From contig NC_134109.1 of NCBI RefSeq assembly GCF_040939455.1, positions 33,373,501 through 33,437,500 of the forward strand: 64,000 nt of DNA, given 5' to 3'. This stretch comes from Microcebus murinus. Its lineage: Eukaryota; Chordata; Mammalia; Primates; Cheirogaleidae. This document shows, in pieces, positions 1 through 11,589 of this stretch. A program made the position numbers and the translations under genes. The notes beneath the pieces were generated by a model that made no database searches, was not told the origin of the DNA, and was given only the letters and a program-made list of their open reading frames with translations. Every line of letters starts with the position of its first letter. Position 1 is the stretch's first letter.

Positions 1-130
1 TACTTTTGTTTTTTCTACCAGAGCCTTAACTAAGTCTGAGACACTGCTGTCATCTCCCTGTGCTGGTGGATGATTTTCTTTTTCTTGTCTACCTTTTCAT
101 TAGGGTAAGCCCTTTAATAGTCCTGATTTT

Positions 131-185
131 TTTTTCCTCTTTTTAATTTTTTTTATTTTTATTTCGGCATATTATGGGGGTACAG
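131..185 (-). repeat. Ultra-short L1-like 3' tip insertion
   Basis: The 12-bp direct repeat agtcctgatttt occurs at 119-130 and 186-197. Read on the minus strand, the insert is CTGTACCCCCATAATATG plus a few bases, followed by an A-rich tail. That body resembles the 3' end of lemur-type L1 as I remember it. The structure (target-site duplication, poly-A, about 20 nt of body) fits a severely 5'-truncated L1-mediated insertion. The family name is inference. Confidence 0.6.
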
Positions 186-375
186 AGTCCTGATTTTATG
201 CAGAATTCTCAGTTCCAGCTTCCAACAAACAAGACCTCATCTCTGTTTCCACAGATGTTAAAATTCAAACCTCAAACCTTAAGTTACTGTAGGGATCCCT
301 TGGCCCCAGCTGCCAGAGTTGAGAACCACTCCATTTTCCCCTTACTTTGTTCAGCTCAGGTCTGCATAGGATAAC

Positions 376-466
376 TTAACCCTCATAGTGCGGCCAAACG
401 AAATATCGGCTTTTACATCTAGGGCACAAAAGCCGATATTTCGGCCCGCCGCACTATGAGGGTTAA
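376..466. mobile_element. piggyBac-type MITE, 83 bp, intact
   Basis: The element (380-462) starts CCCT and ends AGGG and is flanked by TTAA at 376-379 and 463-466, the piggyBac target signature. Its two arms are inverted repeats: the outer 15 bases (CCCTCATAGTGCGGC) match perfectly, then four bases differ, then 16 bases (CGAAATATCGGCTTTT) match perfectly. Only about 13 bases separate the arms, so it can fold into one long hairpin. It has no coding capacity and must have been mobilised by a transposase made elsewhere. The few mismatches suggest it is young. Non-autonomous piggyBac elements are known in mouse lemur; I cannot confirm which family this is. Confidence 0.85.
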
Positions 467-718
467 ATATTTAATCTAGTATTTCTAAGTGTTTCTTTTT
501 TTTTATTTTTATCTTTCTTTTTTACTACGTTTGTCAACATGGACTGAAATTTCTAGGTGTTCAGGGTTTGTTTTGGTTTTTTTTAGGTTATTCTGTTGTC
601 CCTATTACTAGAAACAGAAGTCTCTTCCCTCTGAGTCAGACCTCTCTCTCTGACTCCTTCCCTCCCTATCCTTTCCTTCTCTCACACTCCTCTCTCAATG
701 CCATAGCCTGAGGCCAGG

Positions 719-885
719 ACCTCAAACTTTATAGTGTAAAAACCATTTTCTGGGAGCTTGTTAAACACAGCACATTATTAACAACACCCCAAGAAGACTG
801 GGGTGGGGCCTGGGAATATACACACTTAACAAGCTCTCCAGGGGGTTCTGGCAAAATGGTTCTGACCACTCTTTGAGAACCACTG
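719..885 (+). mobile_element. hAT MITE, MER5A-like
   Basis: It begins ctcaaacttta and ends tttgagaaccactg, with the central block ggggtggggcctgggaat. Together these are characteristic of the MER5A class of hAT (Charlie) non-autonomous elements. It has diverged with age and has no coding potential. Confidence 0.75.
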
Positions 886-1086
886 TCTAAGGCCTGCACC
901 CTGTCCCGATGTGGCTGAATTCTTCCTTTTCTATTGGCAGTACCTAGCAGGAATCACAATGCCAACAGACCTAAGGTTGGAGAGTTCTAGTCCAGGCTTG
1001 TCCAAGACCACTCCCTATAGCCATGGTGATACCATTGACTTGTTTTTCAGGACCTCAGGTTGTAGAGCTATCAAAAAAAAAAAAAG

Positions 1087-1417
1087 TCGGCAGGGTGCGG
1101 TGGCTCATGCCTATAATCCTAGCACTCTGGGAAGCCAAGGCAGAAGAATCACTCAAGGTCAGGAGTTCGAGACCAGCCTGAGCAAGAGCAAGACCCCATC
1201 TCTGCTATAAGTAGAAAGAAATTAGCCAAACAACTAAAAATAGAAAAAAAATTAGCCAGGCATGGTGGCACATGCCTGTAGTCCCAGCTACTCTGAGAGG
1301 CTGAGGCAGGAGGATCGCTTAAACCCAGGAGTTTGAGGTTGCTGTGAGCAAGGCTGACACCACTATACCCCGGGAACAGAAGTGACACTCTGTCTCAAAA
1401 AAAAAAAAAAAAAAAAA
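1087..1417 (+). mobile_element. Alu (dimeric)
   Basis: Left arm 'gcagggtgcggtggctcatgc', A-rich linker, right arm ending in 'gacactctgtctc' and a poly-A tail of about 20. The right arm has 'ttgctgtgagcaaggctgaca', typical of strepsirrhine Alus. The inter-arm linker carries 'aattagccaaacaactaaaaatag'. Confidence 0.95.
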
Positions 1418-1586
1418 GTCATTTATTCAGGTTTTACTAATCAAGATTTGATATTACTTAGAGAGGGGTGAGCTGAATTTTACCTTTGAACTATAAAAGA
1501 AGCATTTGCTAAACAGATGGAGACTATGAACAAAACTGTGGAGAATGGTTAATTCACTTAAGATATGTCTATAAATATATATATAT

Positions 1587-1871
1587 TTTTTTTATTTTTT
1601 GAGACAGAATCTTGCTCTGTTGTCTGAGCTACAGTGCTGTGGCATCAGCCTAGCTCACAGCAACCTCAAATTCCCAGGCTCAAATGATCCTCCCGCCTCA
1701 GCCTCCCAAGTAGCTGGGACTACAGGTACTCGTCACCACACCCAGATAATTTTTCTATTTTTAATAGAGACAGGGTCTCACTCTTTTCAAGCTGATCTCG
1801 AACTCCTGAGCTCAATCAATCCTCCCGCCTCAGCCTCCCAGAGTGCTAGGATTATAGCATTGCGCCCGACC
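1587..1871 (-). mobile_element. Alu (dimeric)
   Basis: Poly-T followed by gagacagaatcttgctctg, read on the minus strand as a full Alu. Target-site duplication aagatatgtNtataaatatat lies at 1,560-1,580 and 1,872-1,892, with one mismatch. Confidence 0.95.
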
Positions 1872-2054
1872 AAGATATGTATATAAATATATTTTAAGTG
1901 CAGATCTCCACTCTTTAGATGGGTTATGCTCAAAAATGTCTCTGAAAGTCAGTTGTTTAGAATATATCTTCCCATAGAAACCTTTTGGAAAGTGGTCAGT
2001 TTTCCAGACCAGTCCACCCAAGATTAAAGAAAAAAATTGTTCCCATTTGAGAAC

Positions 2055-2235
2055 TAGTCTGTGCCAGGACCTTTATATACGTGATCTAATTCTCAAAATA
2101 ACTCTGAGAGGTAGACATTTGTGTCCTCATCTTAGAAAGGAGAGGATTTGCCCAGGGTCACAATAGCTAGTAAGCAGCAGAACCAAGTAGACCTGGCTCC
2201 AAAGCCTGTGTCCTTGTCACCAGGAAACCAGGCTG
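2055..2235 (-). mobile_element. MIR
   Basis: On the plus strand it shows the order of a reversed MIR: gtgccaggacctttatatac, ctctgagaggtagacat, then ttgcccagggtcaca and gctagtaag. Confidence 0.8.
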
Positions 2236-2651
2236 CCTTCTGTAGCTCATATGCTTAATAAAGGGTGAACAGAAGGGTGGAGATTTCCACTTTTCTTTCC
2301 TAAAACATCATCCTTCCCTACATTGAGGAAGAAACGTTAAGGGAATGATAGAACCTGTCCACGGTGGCCACAAGTGACTCCAGAGGTGGTGGAGGACCAA
2401 GGAGATCTGCACCATTCCTTTGGTGTACCAGATGAGGCAGGGCAGAAAAGAATGCAAGATGACAGCTTAGGACGTTGCTCAGAGTTTGATTTCAAAACAA
2501 AACAAAACAAACTACCTCGGGTTTCACTTTGCACGTGTTGCAAAGCATCTTATGGAAAGTGTATTTTCCCCGCCTTCCTCTCTAACACTGGCACGCTCTG
2601 CCACAGACCTCTGCCACGTGGACAGGCAGCTCCCTGCTCCCCGGGACTCAC

Positions 2652-2777
2652 CTTGTCAGCCAGCAGCTCCCTTATCTTGCTGGCCTGGAGGCGGAACCGG
2701 AAAAGCTGTGTTTCCAGGGCCAAGCAGCGTTTCTGCCAGTCTACACTGGCCTGAGTCTCCACCTTGAGTTCTGCCAT
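2652..2777 (-). CDS. PLEKHH1: PLEKHH1 first coding exon (N-terminus, 42 codons)
   Basis: Encodes the first 42 residues of pleckstrin homology, MyTH4 and FERM domain-containing protein H1. The peptide begins MAELKVETQASVDWQKRC and ends RELLADK, matching the remembered human PLEKHH1 N-terminus with a few substitutions. The paralogue PLEKHH2 starts similarly but differs more (MAELSEPEG). The human protein is about 1,360 residues: an N-terminal coiled coil, two PH domains, MyTH4 and FERM; only the lead-in to the coiled coil is here. The family links membrane phosphoinositides to the cytoskeleton; PLEKHH1's exact role is poorly known. The ATG at 2,777 has A at -3 and G at +4, a good start context. 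The donor GACAAG|GTGAGT at 2,652/2,651 leaves phase 0. The upstream acceptor is a strong pyrimidine tract then TTTTAG|GGCTCC at 2,811. Reading past 2,651 gives intronic sequence. Identity is sure; PLEKHH2 is ruled out by residues. Confidence 0.95.
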
Positions 2778-2810
2778 GATGGAATCGGCTTTGGGATATT
2801 CCAGGGAGCC
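2778..2810 (-). other. PLEKHH1: PLEKHH1 exon 2, 5' UTR part
   Basis: These 33 bases lie between the acceptor TTTTAG| and the start ATG. They are an exact 11 open codons in frame with the ATG and contain no in-frame stop. The leader frame therefore continues open into exon 1, though no in-frame ATG exists there. Confidence 0.85.
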
Positions 2811-3094
2811 CTAAAACCAGCAAACAAAGAGAGGAAAAGAGAAATGAGAGCATGAGGAGGAGTTCAGCACAGAAAGGGGCGGTGGGCAGAGCAGGACAGA
2901 GAAAACAGGGTTGCGGCAGAGTTAGTGTCCCTGTTCCCCTCGGCCACATCCTTGCCTTTCTCACCTCAGGCTATCCTGCTCAGTCCTAAGTTAGCTGAAC
3001 AGAAACCGGGAAACCTAAGAAACCTTAAGGAGGACCTAGTCACATTTTGACAGAAGCGAAAGAATAGGGCTCAATTGTTTTTCATTCAGTTATC

Positions 3095-3240
3095 CATTTA
3101 ACACGTACTTATCCATTCAACAACCATGTGAGTGCCAGACATTGTTCTAGACACTAGAGATGCAAAAGTAAATAGGACGTCCTCTGTCTTTGAGTTTTTC
3201 AAGGAGCTCTTAGGAAAGTCTAATTACAAAATTGCAATGT
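3095..3240 (-). mobile_element. L2 fragment
   Basis: The plus strand reads as reversed L2 3' end: attcaacaaccatgtgagtgccagacattg, ttctagacactagagatgc, then gagctcttaggaaag. Diverged. Confidence 0.65.
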
Positions 3241-4059
3241 AGTCATAACTGCCAATTGATATGTGGATACATGGGGACAGGGAAGGGAAATGACTTGGGA
3301 GGGGGGATGTGTTTAGGGTAGGCTTAAAGTGGGTAACAGATTCATCCAAAGTCACATAGCTAATGAGAGGCAGAATCCTGGCTTACACTTTATTTCTTAT
3401 TCTACTCCACCTATGCAGATGTTAGATGAGAAAGAAAATATAATACTTTGCATTTCCTTGACAATTTTCTATTTAGTTGGGATTCTTCCAATTGTTGTCA
3501 TTGAATCATCCTGATTTGGAACAGATTCCTACCCTCTCCTCTCTTTCAAGTTATAAGATGCAAACCAGAAAACTGCTAGATATTTTGCTGCAATCTCTAG
3601 AGAAAGCCACACGTCTTCGGGAAAAAAATTTGGCACAAATGCAGAACAAATCAAGTAGACACCTATAATATCCCCGGCCAGGGGGATTTACCTAGAGGCT
3701 TCCTGGACATATTTTAGAAAAGAAAAACTGGGTGGAGGATGAGAATAAGAAAAAGGATGCCTGAGTATAAGTGGGAGAGGAGGTGCAGGCAAAGTGAGCA
3801 GAAGGAGAAGAGGCCTGGAAGACACATCCATCATCAGGATTTTTAAAATCCCCCTTCTTCTAGGGCATTATTAATGACACTTGGCAACAAGCATAAATTT
3901 GGTCTGTCCCAAACCATGACATATGGCTACCTTAGTATTAGATTATTTTAAGGAATAATTAATTTTTAGGTTAATATTTTTTTTAATGTCATCTGTTACC
4001 GATAAATATGATTTACAGGTGAAAAGAAATAATGTTTGGGATTTGCCTTAAAATTCTCC

Positions 4060-4200
4060 AGGGTAAGAGGTAAGACGCAGTAGATGTGTCAAAATGTTGA
4101 TAATTCTTGAAGATGGGTATATGGGAGTTTTTATACTGATCTCTCTACTTGAATATATGCCTGGAATTTTCCATAATAAAAATTTGTTGTTTTTTTAAAT
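4060..4200 (+). mobile_element. Old L1 3' end fragment
   Basis: The segment ending ctctctacttgaatatatgcctggaattttccataataaaaatt matches the 3' end style of ancient L1M/HAL1 elements, with an A/T tail. Confidence 0.6.
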
Positions 4201-4377
4201 CCCCTTTTCCTTCCTCAGGAGCCACATGGCCTCAGAAAACCCAGCCACCTCCTGTACTGTTGCCAAATATGACCATAGTGCAGAGTAATCCTTTCGATGA
4301 GTGAATTGCCAATAGTGCCTCTCCCCTCACATTTGACCTTTACAAGGATCTTCCTCTCATTATACATTACAAATAAC

Positions 4378-4590
4378 TATCATTTATTGAGTTCTTATTG
4401 TATTCCAGGCACATGTGTCCTCTTTAATCTTCATGACAGCCGATGAGACAATAGGTAGGCACTCTTGTCCACACGTACACAGATGGACACTGAGGAACGG
4501 AGAAGCTAATTCAGGTAGTTTTACAGCTAGTAAGTAGTGGGGCTGGAATTCTGGTTCTAAAGTCCTTGTTCTTAGCCACTGTGCTCTTTA
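4378..4590 (-). mobile_element. MIR
   Basis: Reversed MIR order on the plus strand: tttattgagttcttattgtattccaggcac, tcatgacagccgatgagac, acactgaggaacggagaagc, tagtaagtagtggggctgg, cttagccactgtgct. Confidence 0.85.
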
Positions 4591-5849
4591 CCCATCCAAA
4601 AAAAAACAAAAAGAATTCTGATTTCACAAAGAGTGAAGTGGACTGTTAATGAGAGAAATATTTTGTTGGATCTTTCAGAAGCCCTAGCACTAGGTTGAAC
4701 CTATATCCCAGATTTTCCCAGGCATCCTGGGCGCAAATATTCTGACCTCATAATGTCCACGAGCACTGACACTTACCATGTGTCCTGATTTCTCATTTAA
4801 AAATCAGGATCCGTAGTTCTGTAGAGAAAGGCCCAACAATTAAACCACTGACGGGTGGGGTGTCTTGAGTCTTCCGGTTCTGGCTCCTCAGAACACTGCA
4901 CACATGCCCTCAGCCCTCCTCTCCCAGCCCTGTCACCCAAACAATCCCGACATTGTGACCTCCCAGCGATCCCCACCTCAAAAGACTGGAACCAACTGGA
5001 ACGGGCAGGAAGACAAAAGACAAAAACAAAACATGACCTTCTCTGAGCTAAGATCACAGCTGAAAAGACAAAACAGAACCTTGTAGGGCTCCCAGAGAAG
5101 GCCAGGAGGCTTCATGTTTGATTTTCTTTGTCCTTTAAGGAGATTGTGCTTTTCCTTGTATAAATAGAAAAAAAAAATGGCAGATCTGAGACTAGGACCT
5201 GGGAGTCTTGCAACTTAGCTCAGGGCTAAAGAACAACAGTAAAAGCACAAAAGTAAAACCTAGAGGCAGGAGAAACTTAATCCTTTGTGTAGTTGAAACA
5301 GTTTGATTAATTTTAATTCCCTCCTACTGATTGTCAAAGCTGCTGCTTAGATTCCATGGGCAGAGTGAAAACCCGAATTATCAAAATCTCCAGGGACTTT
5401 GGAAATAAAATATGTCATTGTTGTCTGCCTACCCCTGATCTCTGAGATTAGCCCTGAACTTTAGGAGTGCTTTCTCCAATCAAGCATCTCCATGACATCA
5501 CAGTTCTAACCTGATCAAGTGGTCTGCTTAATCCTCTCCCTGCTTTAGGGATGCCGGCAAGTTCCTGAGGAGGCTGGGACTCGTGCTAGGCTTGCCTTGG
5601 CATGTGAGGAGAACTAAGAAGTTTTGAAACAGATCTGGAGCAAGGTGCCTGCTGCCAAGCCCAAGGCCCAGAGGCTATTCCGACAGAAGCAGGTGGTCAG
5701 AGCAACAGCTATAAAACAAGGGATGTTAAGGGAAGATGCCAGTGAGTAGAACCTCACCTGCTCAGTCAGTTTGCACTTGTACCTCCCATAAAGATGCACA
5801 AGGATATGCAGAGATGAATACCTTACATTTGCAGAACGGTTCATAGCTT

Positions 5850-6060
5850 TTCAAGGTACCGTGATGTGCATGTTATTTCTCTCATTATCCCCAAGATGGG
5901 GGACAAGTGCAATTATTCACAGTCAGCAGATGAGAACACTCATCACATCTATGACTTGCTTAGAGACACAGAGCTAAGGAGTAGCAGAGCTGGGTCGAGA
6001 ATCCTGATCTTCCAACATCTAGAACTGTCCTCTTTCCATAATGCTTTAGCGGTGGTGGTA
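5850..6060 (-). mobile_element. MIR or MIR-like fragment
   Basis: Contains the reversed MIR elements 'cattatccccaagatggggga', 'cagagctaaggagtagcagagctgg' and 'ccataatgctt'. More diverged than the other MIR copies. Confidence 0.6.
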
Positions 6061-7299
6061 CATGTCTCATACTACCAGGCTAGCCTAAAACAAATACAAC
6101 ATTAATGGCAAAAATAAATGGGGAAATGAGAGGGGGGAAGTGAGCTGGGAACAAAACTCAGCTCAATTGTTCATTTTTTATTCTGGAACACTTTAACACA
6201 TAAGAAGTAGGGAGCATAGTACATTAAATCCCTGTCCCCAAAACCCAGCTACAGTAATCATCAACTCATGGCCATTCTTATGAAACCCAGTTTTTTAGAT
6301 TCCACTGGTGTCCAGCACACTAAACTTCTGGGCAGGGGAGCCGTATGACTGCCATGGCCTTGACGCCTGCTTTGGAATTCCCTAAATCCTCCAACACCCT
6401 AGACTGAAACCACAGTAGGGATATGCCTCAGAGGCAGGAGCTGGGGTAGGATGGGTAGTGAGTGAGAAGGCACAGGAGTCATTAGATGACCTCAAACTCA
6501 GGGCCGGTATCTCAGCAAACAAATTTGACTTGGGATCTCTCTGCTAAGTTTGGGGATTTGACCAGAAACTGACAAAATGCTGAGATTTAATTTAATTCAA
6601 CCTAGTATTCCCTGGCATGTATATATTAAAAATAAACAAATAAATTTAAATTCAACCAACTTTTAAGTGATTCCTATGTGTAAGGCTGGGGATATAAAGA
6701 TGAATAAAGATTCTGTGGTTTCCAAGGCTCAATTCTACAGCTGAAAACCTGGTATCTCCCTGCAACATACAGAAGCCTAAAAGAAAGAGGTCAGAGGTCA
6801 CTGCAGGGCCCAGAAAGCTCACTGTTTCTATCTTGCAGAGGATGCATGATGCATCAGAAGATAACAGGGCTTCTAGTATATGTACAATTTCTACTGGGCT
6901 CTCCTATGTTACCCCACTATGATTCATTCCCTGAGTGTATCTTTTGTGATTTCCACTTGCTAGTGATAGGCTACCACCATCTTCTAAAAGTACTCTGCTA
7001 GGCTAGGCTGCCCGCTTGCCCACTTGTGGGAAAGAAAGAACTTTGTGTCCCCTTTGGGGGATGGAGCTGGGAGGAGGGTGCAAGCAGAAACAGGGGACAA
7101 TTCCCTCTGATCTCAGCATTGTCATCTGACCAAGCCAGCAACATGCATTTGACGGCTACTGGGTGCCTGCATCACATTTCATACTATGTTGGGGGAGACA
7201 AAGAAAGAGGTGAGCATGTCCCAGGCTTCGGGGATCTAAATATCGAAAGAAAGGGCCAGGACAACCAGGTACAGCACCCCTTGAGGAAAAAAACAGCTG

Positions 7300-7610
7300 G
7301 TGCCAATAGGCCTGGGTTTGATTACTGGCTCAGGCACTAAATAATCCTGTGACCTTAAACTTCTCTGAACCTCAGTTCCATTTTGAAATTCAGGGCAACA
7401 GTATTTGAAAATGAGGGCACTAATATTAGGTTGAGCCATATGAAACTGTCAACTTTTTTTTTTTTTTTGAGGGCTTTGTTGTGGAAATTGTCAACATTTA
7501 ACCATTTTTGACCTTCAGAAATGGCAATTCCATAGATCACATAATGCAAGATTTTCTTGAGAATTAAAAGAGATATCACAAAAGCCTGGTGCACAGTAAG
7601 CACTTGATAA
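7300..7610 (+). mobile_element. MIR, split by a tiny insertion
   Basis: Reads 'cctgggtttgattactggctc', then 'ctgtgaccttaaacttctctgaacctcagttcc', and later 'gcctggtgcacagtaagcacttgataaatg'. A 30-bp poly-T-bearing insertion at 7,454-7,483 splits it (separate entry). Confidence 0.75.
7454..7483 (-). repeat. Ultra-short poly-A insertion inside a MIR
   Basis: Flanking repeats gaaactgtcaac (7,442-7,453) and gaaattgtcaac (7,484-7,495) match at 11 of 12 bases. On the minus strand the insert is CACAACAAAGCCCTC followed by about 15 A. It looks like an L1-mediated insertion with a 15-nt body. The source is unknown. Confidence 0.5.
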
Positions 7611-7759
7611 ATGACAGCTGTTGTTACTATCAACGAATAAATGGCAAACCAACATAAGAGATGTGGCCCATAGATGTGCTCACCACCAGATCCCCCTCAA
7701 GAAGGAGGTCGTGTGATTTTTAAAAATTATTTTATCTATTTATTTTTTATTTATTTATT

Positions 7760-8081
<322 letters not shown>

Positions 8082-8088
8082 TCTCCAT

Positions 8089-8410
<322 letters not shown>

Positions 8411-9004
8411 GATAGAGTCCCAGAAATGGAATTGTGGTAGAATTTAAATAAGGAGAGTTTAAATTTAATTGTAGAATTTAAAGGGATGTCTGTCTGGCAC
8501 TAGAAATTGCTCGACAGTTCAAATTGCCCTCCCCTGAGGCTCTCCTAATTCCTACTTCAGCCAGTCAGAAGTGCCTGTTTCTCCACAGAGGAGGTCAGTT
8601 TTGAACTAGTTTTTGATAGAAGGGCAGGACGAGCCCTCAGCAGCCAGCCTGCAGTGAAGTCACCCAAAAGAGGGGGGAGGGAATCCTGGCACCTCAGCAT
8701 CCACAGGAATAAAGCATTCTCCAACCCCTAAGGAGCACACTGTTCACACAGAGCTCAGCCCCCTAGAGAAAAGGGGATGGTACTGAGGAAGGCCCCTTGG
8801 GGGAGTGGGGTGGGCAGGACATACTTCTCCCTTGTAGCTGGTGACTTCTGAAGACAGTGGAAAAGGCACCACATGTTTTCAGCTCAGTTGCCAGTTTCAA
8901 TGAATTTGGGACCATGGGGTGCACCCCACCATAATCCAGCTCTGAGCAGACCCCCGCAGCGGCCCGAGGGAGCGTGGTAGATAGTGGACCAAACCCTACA
9001 TTTG

Positions 9005-9220
9005 TAATTTAGGAAGGAGGCTTGGGTTGCAGTCATTTCTCTTCCACTTTTTAGCTATGTGACCTTGAGCAAGTCACTTTTCTGAGTTCTAGTTTCCTCC
9101 TTTGTAAAATGGGGGTAAATAATACGTGGAAACACTAAAATTGATGTTCTATAAAATGTTAATTGATATTACCAGCACTACATACGGTGTCTGGCACATA
9201 CGAGACGGTACAAAAAGTTT
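9005..9220 (+). mobile_element. MIR
   Basis: Reads 'ggcttgggttgcagtc', 'agctatgtgaccttgagcaagtcac', 'cctcctttgtaaaatgggggtaaata' and 'gtgtctggcacata'. Confidence 0.85.
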
Positions 9221-9639
9221 GATGGAGGGGACCCATAAGTCTTCCGTTGAGAGAGTTGTTTAAATGATCTCTGAAGCGTTTTAGCTGGAACCAAGGCTCT
9301 GTCCGGAAGAGTTTCATGAGATGGATTCATAGTAAAAAGCTTACGGAGGAGATACCCTGGCAGGCAACAATCCAACGAGAGAATTCTTTTTCCAGATGAG
9401 CGTTCTCACCGCCTCTGCCACCCGGTAAGGCTCCCCCGCCCCACCTCGGTCTCTGGTGACCGATTCCTCTCTAAGCCTCCTAGGACACAATGCTCCAGAT
9501 GTCATTCGGAGCCAACCTGTTTTCTTTTCTGCTTGGCTGACTGGCCTCTAAGAGTCTATCCTGACCCATAGGACCTCCTAATAGAACCACCCAGAAATTA
9601 CAGGGGAAATAAAAGGAAAAACCTAAGGTGAGGTGGGGA

Positions 9640-10620
9640 GGAGCGCGGGAGGGGTGAAAGCAGCGAGCACCAACAACAAAGTGGGAGCCTGCACGTATGC
9701 CGAGGCCCCTTCCGAGAGCAGCTGGATCGAGCCAGTCCCCAACTCCAGGTCCTCCCCAGGAAGGTTCCTTCTGCCCTCGCGGCGCGGGTCTCCAGGGGCT
9801 CCGGCTCCCCACGCCCGGCCGCGGCTCCCGGCGCTCCCCGCCGCTGGGAGCTCGCTCCCAGGTAGGGAGGCACCTGCTCCGGGTCGCCCTCCCGGCCGGA
9901 GGGAGCGCGTCCCCGCCGCCCAGCCTAGCGCCCTGCCCCGCCGGCACACCCCCGAGCCCACCCCGGCCGGCGGGCGCGCGGAGCCGCTCACCTTCCGCGA
10001 GCTGGCGGGCGTCCCGCCGCGCACCGGCACACGGGCGCCCTCGGCGCGCCGCCGCCGCTGACCTTGCGTCGCTCTCGCCCGAGTCCCGAGCGGCCGCCGG
10101 GTCTCCGCTCCCCGGCAGCAGGGGTCGCGGTGGGCGGGGCGGGCGAGGCTGGCGCGGGAGGGGTGCCCGCGGGCTCGCTGCACAAAGCCGCCGAGCCTCG
10201 CGGCGCCCCATTCAACGCTCCGCCGGCTCCCTCCTCCCCTCGGCTCCCTCCCGCTCCTTAAAGGCAGAGCGCCGGGCTCGGCTCTCCGGCAGCTCGCGGA
10301 GAGGCACAGGAAATGACCTCAGCAGGCCCCAGCCTCCCACCTCTCCGCACCGCTGGGCTCGTCCCGGGGGCGGCGGGGAGGGCTGCGGGGTCCCGGGGGC
10401 GGCGGGAGTCTCCTCGGCTGCGGCCCGGAGCTCCCCGCGGAGGCCGCGCCAGCTGCCGCAGGGGGCGGCCAGGGCGCCCCTGGGATCTGCACGCCCCAAA
10501 TATCAATATATCAATAATAGCTTGGGACGCACGCGGGCTGGGGGACCAGACCAGACTTTCCCGGCCAGAGGATTTATCCGGCCACCTGTGAGAACTTTAA
10601 CGCCCGGATGTTTGGAACAG
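9640..10620. promoter_or_regulatory. PLEKHH1: CpG island, PLEKHH1 promoter
   Basis: About 1 kb of G+C-rich DNA dense in CpG, with abrupt flanks of ordinary composition. It covers the leader exon of PLEKHH1. A GC box (gggcggggc) sits at about 10,132-10,141. A TTTAAG element on the minus strand (10,263-10,258) lies roughly 30 bases upstream of a plausible start near 10,230. An AT island (caaatatcaatatatcaataat) breaks the GC-rich run at about 10,497-10,518. Confidence 0.9.
9992..10230 (-). other. PLEKHH1: PLEKHH1 exon 1 (leader), predicted
   Basis: The 3' end is set by a strong donor CGGAAG|GTGAGC on the minus strand at 9,992/9,991. The 5' end is estimated from a TTTAAG element at 10,258-10,263 and could be off by tens of bases or be a broad CpG-island start. 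It is untranslated with respect to the recognised ATG. It holds one ATG, at 10,211, in a different frame; that frame would read across the splice and stop at 2,656 within exon 2. The frame of the main ATG is open through exon 1 but has no ATG, only GTG at 10,183. Confidence 0.7.
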
Positions 10621-11090
10621 AAGTCCTTATTTCAGTCTGTCCCACTGGCAGACCAAATGTTCTGTTTTGTAATTTGGAGGAGGAGAAAAAAATAAAGTCA
10701 CCGTAGCCCAGAATGTAACTTGCTTATATATGTGTTATTTATTTTCTGGCCAGGAAGCCAGAGAGGCAGGACACTGCCTGCCAGGTAGCTTCAGGGCAGT
10801 CATCAGCGTTCGCTCCCCTGGCATTAGCAGTCCCAAGGTTCACCCAATGTAATCCCACACCCGGAGGGAATTGGAACCCTCAACATTCGGTTAGGTGAGC
10901 ATGGGGTAAGGAAGATGCAAATAGAGACGCTTGCTGGGAAGGATCCGCGTTTCAAAACTGCTTTCTTCCACAACCCTGCAGGCAATCTCAGTCAAGGCCT
11001 GAAGAGAAGGAAAACACCAGCAGGGCCCGTTTCTCCAAAAGGTTTCTCCAAATGGGCGTTGGAAGTCTCAGCCCAGGCACCCGTGAAGAA

Positions 11091-11200
11091 TCCACCGGCC
11101 CCACCCCCGTTTGAATCTGCATCTCTGGAGGTGGGGCAGGGAAATTGCCTAACAAGCTCTGCAGGGGATTCTCATGCACAATTTTGAGAGCACAGACTCT
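11091..11200 (+). mobile_element. hAT fragment, MER5A-like
   Basis: Contains 'ggccccacccccgtttgaatctgcatctctggaggtggggc', then 'ctaacaagctctgcaggggattctcatgcaca' and 'tttgagagcaca'. This is the second half of a MER5A-type element. Confidence 0.65.
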
Positions 11201-11589
11201 AAGGAAAGCTGGTCCTTGTAGTCCAGGAGGCTGAGGGTGAAAGTTTAACTGAGCCAATGGGACTCCAAGGGCTGAATTTGCAAATGGCTTTATAGCTCTT
11301 GGGGACTGGGATAGATCAGCCCCAGTTCTGTGGGAGACGGGCCTCTGCTATCCCCTTCAACACTCCAGAAGTTGCCTAAGGAAGCTCAAAAGCAAGTCGC
11401 CTGGATTTTGCTACAGGGAGATTCATTCATTTATTCATTTATTTATCCACTTTGAAGAGGTAATCAGCACATGGTATATATTTCAACTAATACAGAGGGT
11501 TAACAATGAAAAATGTCTTCCTCCTATCCTGTCCTTTCTCCCACAGATGACTCCTCCCCAATCCAACTATTGTGATAAGTTTTTGTATG

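Larger units (their letters stand above)
1..2651 (-). other. PLEKHH1: PLEKHH1 intron 2 (partial)
   Basis: This stretch follows the GTGAGT donor of the first coding exon on the minus strand, so it is the start of the next intron; the next exon is beyond the left edge. It holds two Alus, an intact piggyBac-type MITE, an hAT fragment, a MIR and a very short L1 tip. I see no exon in it. An hAT-type terminus ('ttgagaaccact') near 318-330 suggests another old hAT remnant. Confidence 0.8.

Noticed and set aside
10183..10215. Apparent start codons at 10,183 and 10,215 in the leader exon
   Set aside because: The bases give GTG and TTG, not ATG; only 10,211 is an ATG.
9697..10695. 332-codon plus-strand open frame over the left CpG island, and similar long frames on both strands
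   Set aside because: GC-rich DNA has few stops; frames are open on both strands with low-complexity Pro/Arg/Ala text and no known domain.
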